Shown here: in pieces, positions 8,601 to 18,600 of the stretch
Numbering within the stretch: the first letter of the stretch is position 1
Layout of the letters: each line of letters begins with the position of its first letter
Source: AP-15 sp963712825
Lineage (GTDB): Bacteria > Pseudomonadota > Alphaproteobacteria > ATCC43930 > CGMCC-115725
NCBI GenBank assembly: GCA_963712825.1
Contig: CAVQJP010000002.1
Span: forward strand, 535,089 to 599,088
Direction of reading: 5' to 3'
Length of the DNA stretch: 64,000 nucleotides
Notes under the pieces: generated by a model
Told to the model about the DNA's origin: nothing
The model's input: the letters and a program-made list of their open reading frames with translations, nothing else
Database searches by the model: none
Position numbers and translations under genes: made by a program

Positions 8601-11506
8601 CCCTCGTCAGTCTCGGCAACCCGGCGACCCAGCGCACCGCGACGGTAACCGGAAAAATCACCGACGCCACCGGTCAGGGAATCTTTGGCAACGCCGATTT
8701 TGGCTGGGCCGTCAACAACCGCGGCTCGATCGTCAGCACGTCGACGACAACCGGCGACTTCGGCGTCCAGTTGATCGCCGGCGGCACCGTCGACAACCTC
8801 GTCGCCGCGGTCGGCACCACCACGCCCGGTTCGCTGATTTCGGGATACGGCAGTGGCGTCCTGATCGAATTCGCCGTTGGCGCGGTCAGCAACCTCGGCG
8901 AAATCGAGGATACCGGCATCAACGGCACCGGGATTGATCTCAACCATGGCGGCAAAGTAACGAACGGTTCAGCGGCGGTGGCGACCGCTCTGATTACAGG
9001 CCCTGGCAACGGAGTCCTGATCGGCGGCGGCGCCGGCACGGTGACCAATTTCGGCACGGTCGAGGGTACCGGCTCGCATACCACCATCTTCTTGAAGTCG
9101 GGGGGCGATGTCAGCAACGGCAGCAGCACCTCTACCACCGCGCTGATCGCCAACACCGGCAGCGCAGGCGGGGTGTATGTCGGCTACGGCGCCGGCACGC
9201 TGACTAATTTCGGGACGATTAAAGGCGCCAGCAGCGGGGTCTTTTTCGACGATGGCGGCCGGGTCACTAACGGTCAGAGCGGCTCGACCGCCGGGCTGAT
9301 CGCCGGCACGACGAGCAGTTCGGTCTCGATTGCGGGCACTGCCGGGACCGTGGCGAATTTCGGCACGCTGCAGTCGACGGGCACTCTTGCGGTCGTTGCT
9401 TTGAACGGGGGCGGCTCGGTCAGCAACGGTGCGGCAGGGGCGGCGAGCGCGTCGATCACGGGCCCCGGAACGGCCATCTACATCAACAATGCAGCTGGCA
9501 CGGTCACCAATTTCGGCAGGGTCGCGACGACCTCGACTGCCGTCGGCACCGGTGTCGTTTTCGAGGATGGCGGCAGCCTCACGAATTTTGGGACTGTCCA
9601 GAACACCTTCACCACCGATTCGGGCGTGTATTTCCACGGCGCGGGGAGCGTCACCAACGGCAAAACCGGAACCAGCGTCGGATTGATCTCGGGGGCCGGA
9701 AATGGTGTTGCGGTCCGCGGCGGCGCCGGGACGGTCACAAATTCCGCGACAATCGAGGGCGGCAACAAGAACGGAGTCTATCTGACCGGCGGCGGCAATG
9801 TGACGAACCAAGCCGGCGGCGTGATCGCCGGAAAGATAAACGGCGTCTACAACCGCGGCGTCGCGATCACCGTGGCGAATTCCGGTTTGATCGAGACCAC
9901 CGGCACCGCAAACGGCATCTACCTGCGCGGCGGCGGCAGCGTCACCAATGCCGCCGCGGCGACGATCGCCGGCAGCGCCGCCGGGGTGGCGCTCGGCGCG
10001 CTCGGCGGCGTCGTGACCAACAGCGGCACCATCAAGGGCGTCATCGGGTTCAACGGAGCCAGCTCGGGCAACAACACGCTGATCGACTACGGCACCGTCG
10101 CCAGCACCTCCACCGCGGCGGGTGCGGTCGCCGTCAACATGGGCAACAGTCTCGGCAACAAGCTGCTGGTCGTCGAGAAGGGGGCAGTCTTTACCGGCCT
10201 TGTCGAGGGCGGCGGCCGCGGCGAGATCGAGTTCGCCGCCGTCGGGACCGCGGCGCTGACCAGCAACATCTCGGGCTTTTCGACCATCGCGCTGGCCAAT
10301 GGCGGCGCCGACAGCCTGACCCTGGCGCAAGCCAATTTCTCGGGTGTAGCGGGTGAGGGCCGGATTACGGTGATCGGCGGCAATGACGGCAACACCGTCA
10401 GCGCGTCGGGGGTGACCAGCCCCGTCACCATCGACGGCGGCGCCGGCGCCGACGTATTGACCGGCGGCAAAACCGGCAACGCCGTTTTTGTGTTCACCGC
10501 GGCGGCATTGACCGCCACCGACAAGATCGCCGGCACCAGCTACAACAACGAGCTGGAGCTAACCACCCCCGGCACGGCTGCCGCCGCCGGCGTGACCGGG
10601 GTCGACATCTACCGGCTGGCCAATGGCGGTGCAAACAGCCTGACCCTGGCCAACGCGAACTTCACCGGCCTGCCCAGCGGCGACCATATCACCGTCTATG
10701 GCGGCACCGGGGGCAACACCATCAACGGTTCGGCGTTGACCGGCGCGACCGACAATCTCGATATTTACGGCGGCGCGGGGGCGGATGTGCTGAAGGGTGG
10801 CGCCGGCAACGACATCTTTGTGTTCAGCGCCGCCAATTTGACCAAGACCGACCCGGTGAGCGGCGGCGGCGGCAATAACGAATTGCTGATGACCACCGCC
10901 GGCGCGGTCGCCGCCAATGGAGTCAACGGCGTCGAGACCTATGTGCTGGCGGACGGCGGCGCCAACACGCTGACCCTCGCTGCCGCCAATTTTGCCGGCG
11001 TTACCGGCTCGACGATCACCGTTTCCAACGGCAGCAACGGCAACACGATCAGCGCCGCGGGCGTGCCGGCACCCGATCGCGTCATCGTCTATGCCGGGAC
11101 CGGCGCCGACGAGCTGACCGGCGGCGCCGGCAACGACATCTTCCACGCCGGCGGCGACACCAAGATGACCGGCGGCGCCGGCACCAACGAATTCGCCTTC
11201 AGCGCCGGCGGCAGCAACACGATCGCCGATTTCACCGCGTCGGCGACCAACGAGATCGCGTTCAGCAACTCCGCCTTCGCGCTCGGGCAAAGCGGCGCCA
11301 CCGCGACGCCGAAAGCATTGCCGGCGAGCCTTTTCGTCTCCGACGGCACCGGCGCCTTCACCGCCACGACCCAGCGCTTTGCCTATGACACGGCCAATGG
11401 CGGCCTCTATTATTCGGCCGCCGGCACCACCGCCACCGAGCACCTGGTCGTCACCCTGGCCGGCGACCCGGCGCTCGCCGCGTCGCACCTGTTCTTTATC
11501 AGCTGA
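5645..11506 (+). CDS. Giant secreted beta-repeat/RTX-like surface protein, internally duplicated
   Basis: The 1953-residue product is Gly/Thr/Asn-rich and has no Sec signal. It consists of two copies of a 974-residue module (the NPATQR motif recurs at DNA 5699 and 8621). Each copy has a long beta-solenoid section built from units such as GTVTNFGTI and GGSVTNG, then RTX-like GGAGADVL.GGAGNDIFVF units, then a tail module with ALPASLFVSD and GLYYSAAGTTA. The end is SHLFFIS, a hydrophobic C-terminus like that of type I secretion substrates; the first module carries the same tail internally (ALTASHLF). It is probably exported by the transporter at 22572-26279 and acts as an adhesin or matrix protein; this is inference. 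A TTG at 5600 is an alternative in-frame start, but ATG 5645 has the ribosome site. The stop shares the palindrome TCAGCTGA with the convergent gene. Confidence 0.85.
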   Translation: MAGTIYNGTITTGVPLNNPATQRPVTVTGTVAVNNAAGSAIYGSTDFAWTVNNRGTIENTSTTGGTGIQLGAGGSVNNPSQPTVSTSGSTGGSLIAGYSAGILIQGGTGTVANLGVVKATGTGGVGVDMTAGGSVSNGSAGDTIASISGGNHGVAISGGSGAVTNFGSITSSGQNAAVLLFAGGSVTNGSAASTAALISAAGAHTSGVYVNYGSGTITNFATIKGSTGVDLAKGGRIANGQSGSTAGLIVGTAGNAVVINGAAGTVANFGTVQETGTVSAVALTAGGTVTNGAVGATTALITGTGTGVSATNVPATVTNFGEIIATSASFGNAIDLNFGGSVANSGTLKNTDLGDSGVYLHGNANVTNAKTGLISGAGTGISVRGGIGTITNSGTIESSAQGVYFTGGGSITNQAGGLIAGSSFGVYNRGVALTVTNSGLIELTGTRDGIYLRGGGSVTNAAGATIAGSAAGIALGQQGGVVTNRGIIKGVIGFYGGIFHSGSNTLINFGTVASTSTATGAVAVEMGNSVGHKLLVVEPGAVFTGLVEGGGRGEIEFAATGTAALSSNISGFNRVALANGGADSLTLANANFSGVDGRLTVLGGNDGNTVNAAAVTAGQLTINGGAGADVLTGNVNGGTIFVFTAATLTAADKITGSGYNNELEVTTPGTVAIAGVTGVQIYQLANGGANSLALTNANFTGVLARPVDIYGGTGGNTIDGSALTGATDNLDIYAGAGADVLKGGAGNDIFVFTAAALTATDAVSGGGGNNELLMTTAGTVAAAGVTGVETYVLADGGANTLTLASANFTGVTGSTITISDGNGGNTVSAAGVAAPDRIIVYAGTGADVLTGGPGNDVFYAGGDTTMTAGAGTNDFIFSAPGNNTIKDFAASTTSEILFSDTGFALGLSGTGALPASLFVSDSSGAFTATTERFAYDTANGDLYYSAAGTTASEKLVATLTGAPALTASHLFHTATASPTYSGTYTTLVSLGNPATQRTATVTGKITDATGQGIFGNADFGWAVNNRGSIVSTSTTTGDFGVQLIAGGTVDNLVAAVGTTTPGSLISGYGSGVLIEFAVGAVSNLGEIEDTGINGTGIDLNHGGKVTNGSAAVATALITGPGNGVLIGGGAGTVTNFGTVEGTGSHTTIFLKSGGDVSNGSSTSTTALIANTGSAGGVYVGYGAGTLTNFGTIKGASSGVFFDDGGRVTNGQSGSTAGLIAGTTSSSVSIAGTAGTVANFGTLQSTGTLAVVALNGGGSVSNGAAGAASASITGPGTAIYINNAAGTVTNFGRVATTSTAVGTGVVFEDGGSLTNFGTVQNTFTTDSGVYFHGAGSVTNGKTGTSVGLISGAGNGVAVRGGAGTVTNSATIEGGNKNGVYLTGGGNVTNQAGGVIAGKINGVYNRGVAITVANSGLIETTGTANGIYLRGGGSVTNAAAATIAGSAAGVALGALGGVVTNSGTIKGVIGFNGASSGNNTLIDYGTVASTSTAAGAVAVNMGNSLGNKLLVVEKGAVFTGLVEGGGRGEIEFAAVGTAALTSNISGFSTIALANGGADSLTLAQANFSGVAGEGRITVIGGNDGNTVSASGVTSPVTIDGGAGADVLTGGKTGNAVFVFTAAALTATDKIAGTSYNNELELTTPGTAAAAGVTGVDIYRLANGGANSLTLANANFTGLPSGDHITVYGGTGGNTINGSALTGATDNLDIYGGAGADVLKGGAGNDIFVFSAANLTKTDPVSGGGGNNELLMTTAGAVAANGVNGVETYVLADGGANTLTLAAANFAGVTGSTITVSNGSNGNTISAAGVPAPDRVIVYAGTGADELTGGAGNDIFHAGGDTKMTGGAGTNEFAFSAGGSNTIADFTASATNEIAFSNSAFALGQSGATATPKALPASLFVSDGTGAFTATTQRFAYDTANGGLYYSAAGTTATEHLVVTLAGDPALAASHLFFIS

Positions 11507-12929
11507 CCAGCGCCGCCGCGATTGCCGCCATTACCGGCTCCCAGCGGCGCGCGGCGGACTGGCGGAACAGGCGCGCGGTCGGATACCACGGGCTGTCGCA
11601 GCGTTCGAGCAGCCAGCGCCAGTCCGGGGCATAGGGCAGCATGACCCATACCGGCTTGCCCATTGCGCCCGCGAGGTGGACAACCGAAGTGTCGACCGCG
11701 ACAACGAGCTCGAGGCATTCGACGATCGCCATCGTGTCGGCGAAGTCGCGGATTTCGGGGCCGAGGTTGAGAAGCGGCGCCGCACCCCAGTAGCCGCCGA
11801 TCTCGGCTTGCGCCGGGGCTTTCTGCAACGACACCAGCGCGACCTGCGGTAGTGCCGCCAATGGTGCGAAGCTCGCAAGCCGGGTCGAGCGGCGCAAATC
11901 GTTGCGGTGGGTCGGGCGCCCGGCCCAGACAATCCCGATGCGGCGGTAGCCGCGCGGCAACAGCGCCCACAGCCGTTCGGCCCAGGCGGCGAATCTCGGC
12001 TCTGGAGCGTGCAGATAGGGGATTTCCGCCGGGATCGTCGCGAGGCTCGTGCCGGCGAGGCGCGGCAGTCCCGACAGCGGGCAATAGGCGGCAAAATCGG
12101 GCGCGTTGTTCCAATGGTCGAAAATCCGGCCGGCGCCGGGCAGTTGCGCGATCACCGGCTGAAGCTCGCGGCTGCACGCGATCGTGATGTCGGGACAGCG
12201 CGCCGCCGCCCACGGGATGTAGCGGGCGAACTGGATCGCGTCGCCATAGCCCTGGTCGGCGATCAGCAGCAGATTGCGGCCATGCCCGAGCGGACGCCCG
12301 TCCCATTGCGGCCGGTCGCTCGGCGGCAACAGCGGCGGCACGCCGGCGAGCTGGTTGCGCCACTCGTATTCCGCCCAGCCGCGCGCGAAGTCGCCATGCA
12401 GCAGCGCCGCTTCGGCAATGCCGAAATGACCGCCGGCGAAATCGGCGTCGATCGCCAGCGCGCGTTCGGCGCAGCCGATCGCCTCGTCGAGCATCAGGCG
12501 GTCGTAATGGACAATGCCGAGGTTGTGATGGCAATGCGGGTCGGCGGGATCGAGCACCGCGGCGCGGCTGCCGGCGGCGAGCGCGTCGTCGAGCCGGCCC
12601 AGCACGCGGTAAACCTCGCAGAGATTGCGGTGGAACAGCGCGGAGCCGGGTGCGAGCGCAATCGAGCGCTCCATCAGCGCCGCCGCCTCGAGGCTTTGCC
12701 CGCGCCGGAACGCGACGATGCCTTTCTGGTGAACGGCGCCGGGGGTCTCGGGTGTTGCGGACAGAATGCCGTCGAGCACCGCTTCGGCCTCGTCGAGCCG
12801 CCCCTCCTGCTCATGCCGGTCCGCCAGCGCCAGCAGCCCGGCCACGGGGTCGGCCGGCGGGTCGGCGGTCGGGTCCGTCGGCACCGGGACGGCTGCCGAT
12901 TGAATGTCGGCAGAGCTGACGTCAGTCAA
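11499..12929 (-). CDS. TPR-containing glycosyltransferase-like protein
   Basis: The 476-residue product has about four TPR repeats (residues 30-190, with QKGIVAFRRGQSLEAAALM and HHNLGIVHYDRLMLDEAI) followed by a GT-B-like domain: DQGYGDAIQFARY near residue 221, IGIVWAGRPTHRND, and a C-terminal VDTSVVHLAGAMGKPVWVML motif. This is the arrangement of TPR proteins with an ADP-heptose-transferase-like (GT9-related) domain. The donor and acceptor are unknown. It is coupled to the upstream sulfotransferase gene by an 8-base overlap and converges on the giant repeat protein gene, so modification of that protein or of a surface glycan is a reasonable inference. Confidence 0.85.
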   Translation of the reverse strand: MTDVSSADIQSAAVPVPTDPTADPPADPVAGLLALADRHEQEGRLDEAEAVLDGILSATPETPGAVHQKGIVAFRRGQSLEAAALMERSIALAPGSALFHRNLCEVYRVLGRLDDALAAGSRAAVLDPADPHCHHNLGIVHYDRLMLDEAIGCAERALAIDADFAGGHFGIAEAALLHGDFARGWAEYEWRNQLAGVPPLLPPSDRPQWDGRPLGHGRNLLLIADQGYGDAIQFARYIPWAAARCPDITIACSRELQPVIAQLPGAGRIFDHWNNAPDFAAYCPLSGLPRLAGTSLATIPAEIPYLHAPEPRFAAWAERLWALLPRGYRRIGIVWAGRPTHRNDLRRSTRLASFAPLAALPQVALVSLQKAPAQAEIGGYWGAAPLLNLGPEIRDFADTMAIVECLELVVAVDTSVVHLAGAMGKPVWVMLPYAPDWRWLLERCDSPWYPTARLFRQSAARRWEPVMAAIAAALVS

Positions 12930-14736
12930 CGGCGTAGCCGAGCCGCTCGATTGTCGGCGCCAGGATCTCGACCGCCGGCATCAAATGCCGGCGATAATGG
13001 CGGTAGCGGTAGCGCGCGCCGGCGTAAAGCGGCTCGGTCACCTGGGCATAGCTCGCGGTCCGTGCATGGCGGCGGTTTTGATGGAAATCGAGACAGCGTT
13101 GGTCGAATGGCTCGCCGACAAAATCGAGCATCCGACGCACCGCGGCTTCCTGGTCGTCGACAATGTCTTCATAGCGCACCGGCAGATAGCGCAGCGTCAT
13201 CTGGGCGCGGTAATGCGCGACCAGATCCATTGTCAGCCGATAGTGCTGCGCGGCGCTCTCGAGCGCATAGGCGCAGCAAAATCCGTGCGTCAGGTTATTG
13301 GCAAAGACCGACAGCACGACATCGAGCGGATGGCGCAACACATGGATCAGCGGGGCACGCGGAAACAGCAACGCGATCAGCCCGAGATGGGTTTCGTTGA
13401 GCGGCATCTTGTCGGTGAACCACGCCTGGCCGGTTTGCGTCAGGCCCCGGCGGCGCGCCCGTGCCAGATAATCGTCGCGCAATTCGTCGAGCCCGTCGCG
13501 GCAGTCGCCCATCCACAGCTCGGCCAGTGCCTCGGGGTAGGCGAGCGGGCTGTAGAATGTGCGCTGCAGGCTCGCCGTGATCTCGTTGACAAAGGGCAGC
13601 TCGTCGCCGGCGGCAATCCGCGGATGCGCCGACAAGGTCTGCTCGACCAGGGTCGTCCCGGAGCGCGGAAACCCGAGAATAAAGATCGGCTGGGGCTGGT
13701 CCCCGCGCGTCGCTGCGCGGGGCAGGGTTTGCAGGCGGCCTTCGGTAAAAAACGCCTTCAGGCGCTCGGCCATCGGGCGCGCCTCCTCGGCCCGATAGAC
13801 CAGGCCGCCGGCCTCGCGGCATTGCCGTTTGCCCTCGGCGAATGCGGCAAACGCCTCGTCATGGCGGCCGATGCGGTCGAGCAGCCGCCCCTTTTGGAGC
13901 AATTCGTCGGCCCCGAGCCCGCCTGTGGCGGAAGCGGCGCGGGCGAGCACGGCGAGGGCCGCGTCAATGCCGCCGGTGCGCGCCTCGATCACGGCGCGGG
14001 TCAACAGGATGCGCGGGTCCGCCGGCCGCAGCGCCTCGGCATCGGCCAGCACCTCGGCGGCGCGGGCAAAATTGCGGTCGGCTTCCTCCATCCGCGCCCA
14101 GCCGAGCAGGGTTTCGACGACCTCCGGCGCCGCCGCCGCCGATTCTCTGTAAAGCTCACGCAACTCGGCGATCCGGCCCTGGTTTTTCAAGTTCCAGGCG
14201 AGGTTCGCCAAGACGATCGGGTCGCGCCTGCCGGACAATTCGATGACCCGGCGATAGTGGTATTCGCCGGTTTGCGGCCGATGCGCCTCGGTCATCGCCA
14301 TGCCCAAAAGATTGTGCGACTGGGCGTTCTCCGGGGCGATGCGCACCGCGTTTCGGGCGTGGATTTCGGCTTCCGCGGCCGCCCCCTTGGCGAGGAGCGC
14401 CAAGGTCAATTCGTGCGTCGCCCACAAGGTGTTGGGATGCAATTGCACGATCCGCCGCAGCAGCGCCTCGGCGGCAATGCCGCGGCCGTCGGCCCGGCAG
14501 ATTTGCCACAATGCCGCCAGCGCCTGCGGCTGACCCGGCGCCAGCTCCAGCACCTCGCGGCACAGCCGCTCGGCCTCCGCCGTCATGCCGCTCTGCAACG
14601 CCGCGGCCGCGCGCTCGACCGCCGGCAGCAATGGCGCGCCCGCTCCCGGCGGCGGCAATGTCGCGGGGTCGAGCCCGCAGCACCGCGCGGCCCTGAGGCC
14701 GCTGCCGCACGCGCATTTGCTTTGATCGGCAAGCAT
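12922..14736 (-). CDS. SEC-C/TPR sulfotransferase family protein
   Basis: The 604-residue product starts with a SEC-C-type zinc motif (KCACGSGLRAARCCG, residues 7-21), continues with TPR-like helices to about residue 300, and ends in a sulfotransferase domain. The 5'-phosphosulfate loop reads GFPRSGTTLVEQ (about 353-364) and the 3'-phosphate motif RHPLDVVLSVFANN lies near 465. Such enzymes move sulfate from PAPS to a hydroxyl or amine on carbohydrate or protein. The SEC-C motif, best known from the SecA tail, suggests a protein-binding role. It is the first gene of a two-gene unit with the TPR glycosyltransferase. The acceptor is unknown. Confidence 0.88.
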   Translation of the reverse strand: MLADQSKCACGSGLRAARCCGLDPATLPPPGAGAPLLPAVERAAAALQSGMTAEAERLCREVLELAPGQPQALAALWQICRADGRGIAAEALLRRIVQLHPNTLWATHELTLALLAKGAAAEAEIHARNAVRIAPENAQSHNLLGMAMTEAHRPQTGEYHYRRVIELSGRRDPIVLANLAWNLKNQGRIAELRELYRESAAAAPEVVETLLGWARMEEADRNFARAAEVLADAEALRPADPRILLTRAVIEARTGGIDAALAVLARAASATGGLGADELLQKGRLLDRIGRHDEAFAAFAEGKRQCREAGGLVYRAEEARPMAERLKAFFTEGRLQTLPRAATRGDQPQPIFILGFPRSGTTLVEQTLSAHPRIAAGDELPFVNEITASLQRTFYSPLAYPEALAELWMGDCRDGLDELRDDYLARARRRGLTQTGQAWFTDKMPLNETHLGLIALLFPRAPLIHVLRHPLDVVLSVFANNLTHGFCCAYALESAAQHYRLTMDLVAHYRAQMTLRYLPVRYEDIVDDQEAAVRRMLDFVGEPFDQRCLDFHQNRRHARTASYAQVTEPLYAGARYRYRHYRRHLMPAVEILAPTIERLGYAVD

Positions 14737-14963
14737 CGCAGCTTATTGAATCTTCAGCCGTTCCTAATTGCAATTACAAAGAACGAATGTCCCTCAACGG
14801 CGACCGTCGGCAGAGCGGAACCAGAAAAGATAAAGGATTATACCTGAAATCCGGATTTCTTCGACCCGCGTGTATCGGTTGCATGGCGACGCCGCGCCCT
14901 GCGCCGGCGCCCTCGGCCGCAAGCTATTTCTGCTGATTCCACTCCCCCCCATTGGCTGATAAA

Positions 14964-15038
14964 TGGCAGCCGCCGACGGCCGAGGCCTTGGTCGCGCAGA
15001 ACCCCGGCGCAAGCTGGCGCATCCCGTTCGGCAGCTGA
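14964..15038 (+). pseudogene. Relic C-terminus of an FG-GAP repeat secretion substrate
   Basis: In one plus-strand frame these bases read WQPPTAEALVAQNPGASWRI then PFGS and a stop. The intact protein at 19829-22546 ends in EPVIAQNPGSSW.IPFGS. No start or upstream FG-GAP unit precedes it, so only about 24 codons of a former gene remain. A strong hairpin follows 20 bases later, as expected for a retained 3' end plus terminator. Confidence 0.75.
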
Positions 15039-15057
15039 CGGGCGATTTGCGGTGGCC

Positions 15058-15088
15058 ACGGGCGCCGGCGCGAAAAGCCGGCGCCCGT
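15058..15088 (+). terminator. Perfect 12-bp hairpin, terminator-like
   Basis: ACGGGCGCCGGC and its exact reverse complement flank the 7-base loop GCGAAAA. No T tract follows. It sits 20 bases after the relic stop at 15038, so it probably terminated the lost gene. Confidence 0.55.
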
Positions 15089-15692
15089 GTCTCCACAGCA
15101 GACTGGAAGATTCGCTCGAACGAATTCGCCCGCCCCCATCGCCGCGGCCGGCCGGCTCGTTACGGTTGCCACGATGGCGCGCTATGTCGATGCGATCGGC
15201 GGTCCCTTATGGCCGAGGGTTCGGTGCTCGGCTGCGTTGGCGCGCGGTCGGCTCCCGCACCCGAATTCCCTGACAGCCTACCGCTTACCTTCTTTGCGCA
15301 GAGCGGCGGCGAGGGCGGTGGCATCCGGTTCGAGCAATCCGCTCGCCGGATTTTCGGGTGAGGGTCGATTCATTCGCGACCCAGGCGGGCTTTGTTCGGG
15401 TGGATACCGTTGAACGTTTAAGCCGTGAGGCGCGCCACCGCCCGATTTTGGGAAAGCGGACGACAGCCTGCACGAACTCTGGCGTTGATGTCGAATTTAT
15501 GTTATTTATTTTGTATCCATCGAGGTGGCGTCTTCGACGATTGATCCCAACGTGGATAAACTTGGCGGCGCAGTCAGGGTGCTTGGCACGTGTGTCAATG
15601 GCATCGCCAGCGAAACACGGTTTGAGGCGCCTGATTAGGGGCTGCGTCTGGGGTGAAGATTTACGAACGCGACCTGTACGGGGAGATCCAGG

Positions 15693-18600
15693 ATGGCGAC
15701 GACCAAAGTCATATTCGCTGGTTACGATGCAAAAGGCGGCTTGGATCTCTGGGTCACGAACGGAACTGCTGCGGGAACGAGCGAGCTGACGATCAGCGGG
15801 ACGTACTCGTACGGGCTGTTGTACTCCGGCAACGCGGATTTCACGCTCCTCGCTGGCCAGGCCCTGTTTGCCGGCTACGATGCAAACGGTCAGGAAAATT
15901 TATGGGTCACCGACGGCACGGTCGCCGGTACCGGGGAGCTGACGGTTCCGGGGCAGGACGCGTACGGCCTGCAGCCGCGCGACTTCACGCTTTTCGGCGG
16001 CGCAGCGCTGTTCGCGGGTTACGACGCGAGCGGTCATTATAATCTTTGGGTGACGAACGGAACCGCGGCCGGCACCAGCGAGCTGACCGCGGCGGGCGCG
16101 TCTTCTTCGGGTCTGATCTATTACTATAACGGTCCTGACGTAACGGTCCTCGGCAATAAGGCATTGTTCCAAGGCGAGGACACCAGTGGCCACCTCGGTT
16201 TGTGGGTAACGAATGGCACGGTCGCCGGGACAAGCGAAGTGCAGGTTGCCACGGCCAGCTCAAGCGGGCTGCTTTACTCTGGGGCTCCCGATTTCCTTGT
16301 CCTCGGCGGCAAGGCGTTATTCGCCGGCTATGATGCAAGCGGTCACCGAGGTCTTTGGACGACAAACGGAACCACGTCGGGAACGAGCGAGCTGACCAGC
16401 ACTTCGGCATACTCCGCCGGTCTTTTCTACTACACCGTTGTCCCTAATCTGACCCGGCTCAATGCCAGCATGGCGGTCTTTGAGGGTGACGACGCGATCG
16501 GTCACTACAATCTCTGGGTCACCAATGGGACTTCGGCGGGCACCAGCGAGCTTACCGCGAAAGGGGCAGACCCGAGCGGGCTTTTTTACTTTGATGCCCA
16601 TGCTGCCGCGCCGGACTTCACACCCTTTGGAACCAAGATGCTGTTCAACGGCGAAGACAGCAGCAGCGCGATCGGTCTGTGGATAAGCGACGGGACCTCA
16701 GCGGGGACCAGCGAAATAACCGCGTCGGGAGCTGATTCGACAGGGCTGTTCTCTAACGGGACCGTTCAGGTGGCTCCGGACCTCACTGTCCTCGGCGCCA
16801 AGGCGCTGTTCGCGGGATTCGACAATAACGGGCATGCCGGGCTGTGGGTGACCAACGGCACGGCGGCGGGGACCAGCGAGCTTGTTGTCGCCGGATCCGA
16901 CCCGAGCGGGCTGTTCTATAATAATGGGCCGGTTCTCAACCCGGATTTTACCGTCGTCGGCTCAACCGCCCTGTTCGAGGGCTTTGATGTAAACGGCCAC
17001 CAGAATTTTTGGGTCACCAATGGGACTTCAGCGGGAACGAGCGAACTGCCCGTTGCTGGGGCGGATTCAACGGGACTGGCTCCGACCGAGTTCATCGTCA
17101 TCCCGCCGCCGCCGTCGGCGCCGACTGGGTTGGCGCTGGCGGCGGGGTCGGACAGCGGGGTCAAGGGCGACGGCGTCACCAATGTGACAAAGCCCACGAT
17201 CACCGGCGCGGGCCAGACCGGGGACACCGTCATCCTCTATAATGGGTCGACCGCGATCGGCAGCGCGGTAGTAGGAGCCGGGACCTGGTCGGTGACGCCC
17301 TCGGGCGTGCTGTCGACCGGGCTGCACACCTTGACCGCGACCGAAACAAACCCGACGAGCGGGACCAGCGCCGCCTCGGCGCCGCTGAAGCTGACGATCA
17401 AAACCGCGGCGCCGGTGCCGTCGGGGCTGAGCTTTGCGGTGGCGGCGGACAAAGGCAGCTCGGGCGACACGTTCGCGGTCGCGGGCCGAGGCGAGGCCGG
17501 CGACACCGTCACCCTTTATGACGGCGCGACCGCGATCGGCAGCGCGACGGCGGCGGCGGGCGGGACCTGGTCGATCACCACCGCGAACCCGCTGGCGGCC
17601 GGGGCGCACAGCTTGACCGCCAAAGAGGTCGATGTTGCCGGCAACACCAGCCTGGTCTCGGCGGCGCAGAGCCTGACGATCAGGAGCGCCACCCCGAACG
17701 CGGTGGTGTTTGTCGGCACCCCCGGAACCGATCGGTTCACCGGCGGGGCGGGCAACGACATCTTCGAATTTTCGTCCGCCAATCTCGCCAATACCGACAC
17801 GGCGGCGGGCGGCGGCGGCAGCGACGAGCTGCTGATGACGACGCCGGGCACGGTGCTGGCGGGCGGGGTCCGCGGGGTCGCGAGCTACGTGCTCGCCAAT
17901 GGCGGGGCCAACAGCCTGACCCTGGTCAACGCCAACTTTGGCGGGCTCGCCAGCGGCGCGATCTGGATCTATGGCGGCAATGCCGGCAACACGGTCAACG
18001 CGGCGGCGGTGACCGGCGCCAACCGGATCGTCGCGATCGGCGGCGCCGGGGCGGACACCCTGAGCGGCGGGGCGGGCAACGACACGTTCGAGTTTTCGGC
18101 CGCCACTCTCGCCAACACCGACAAGGTGACGGGCGGCGGCGGCACCAACTATCTGGACATGACGAGCTCGGGCACGGTGGCGGCGGGCGGCATCAGCGGG
18201 GTCGAGGTTTACGAGCTCGCCGGCACCGGCGCCAACAGCCTGACCCTGGCCAACGCCAACTTTGCCGGGGTGACCGGGGCGTCGATCAGGGTCACGGGCG
18301 GCAGTGCCGGCAACACGGTCAACGCCGCGGCGCTGACCGGCGCCAACCGCATCGTCGCGGTCGGCGGCGCCGGAACCGACCGCTTCACCGGCGGGGCGGG
18401 GAACGACATCTTTGAGTTTTCGGCGGCGAACCTTGCCGGCAGCGACACGGTGGCTGGCGGCGGCGGCAGCAACGAACTGGTGATGACGACCGCGGGGACG
18501 GTGCTGGCGGGCGGGGTCAGCGGGGTCGGGAGCTACGTGCTCGCCAATGGAGGGGCCAACAGCCTGACCCTGGCAAACGCCAACTTTGGCGGGCTCGGCG

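Larger units (their letters stand above)
14737..15692. other. Long intergenic region with relic sequence
   Basis: About 955 bases separate the sulfotransferase gene from the next plus-strand gene. It contains the C-terminal relic at 14964-15038, a strong hairpin at 15058-15088, and an A+T-richer stretch near 15485-15600 that may hold the promoter of the ELW-repeat gene. The remaining open frames are Arg/Ser-rich and look non-coding. Confidence 0.6.
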
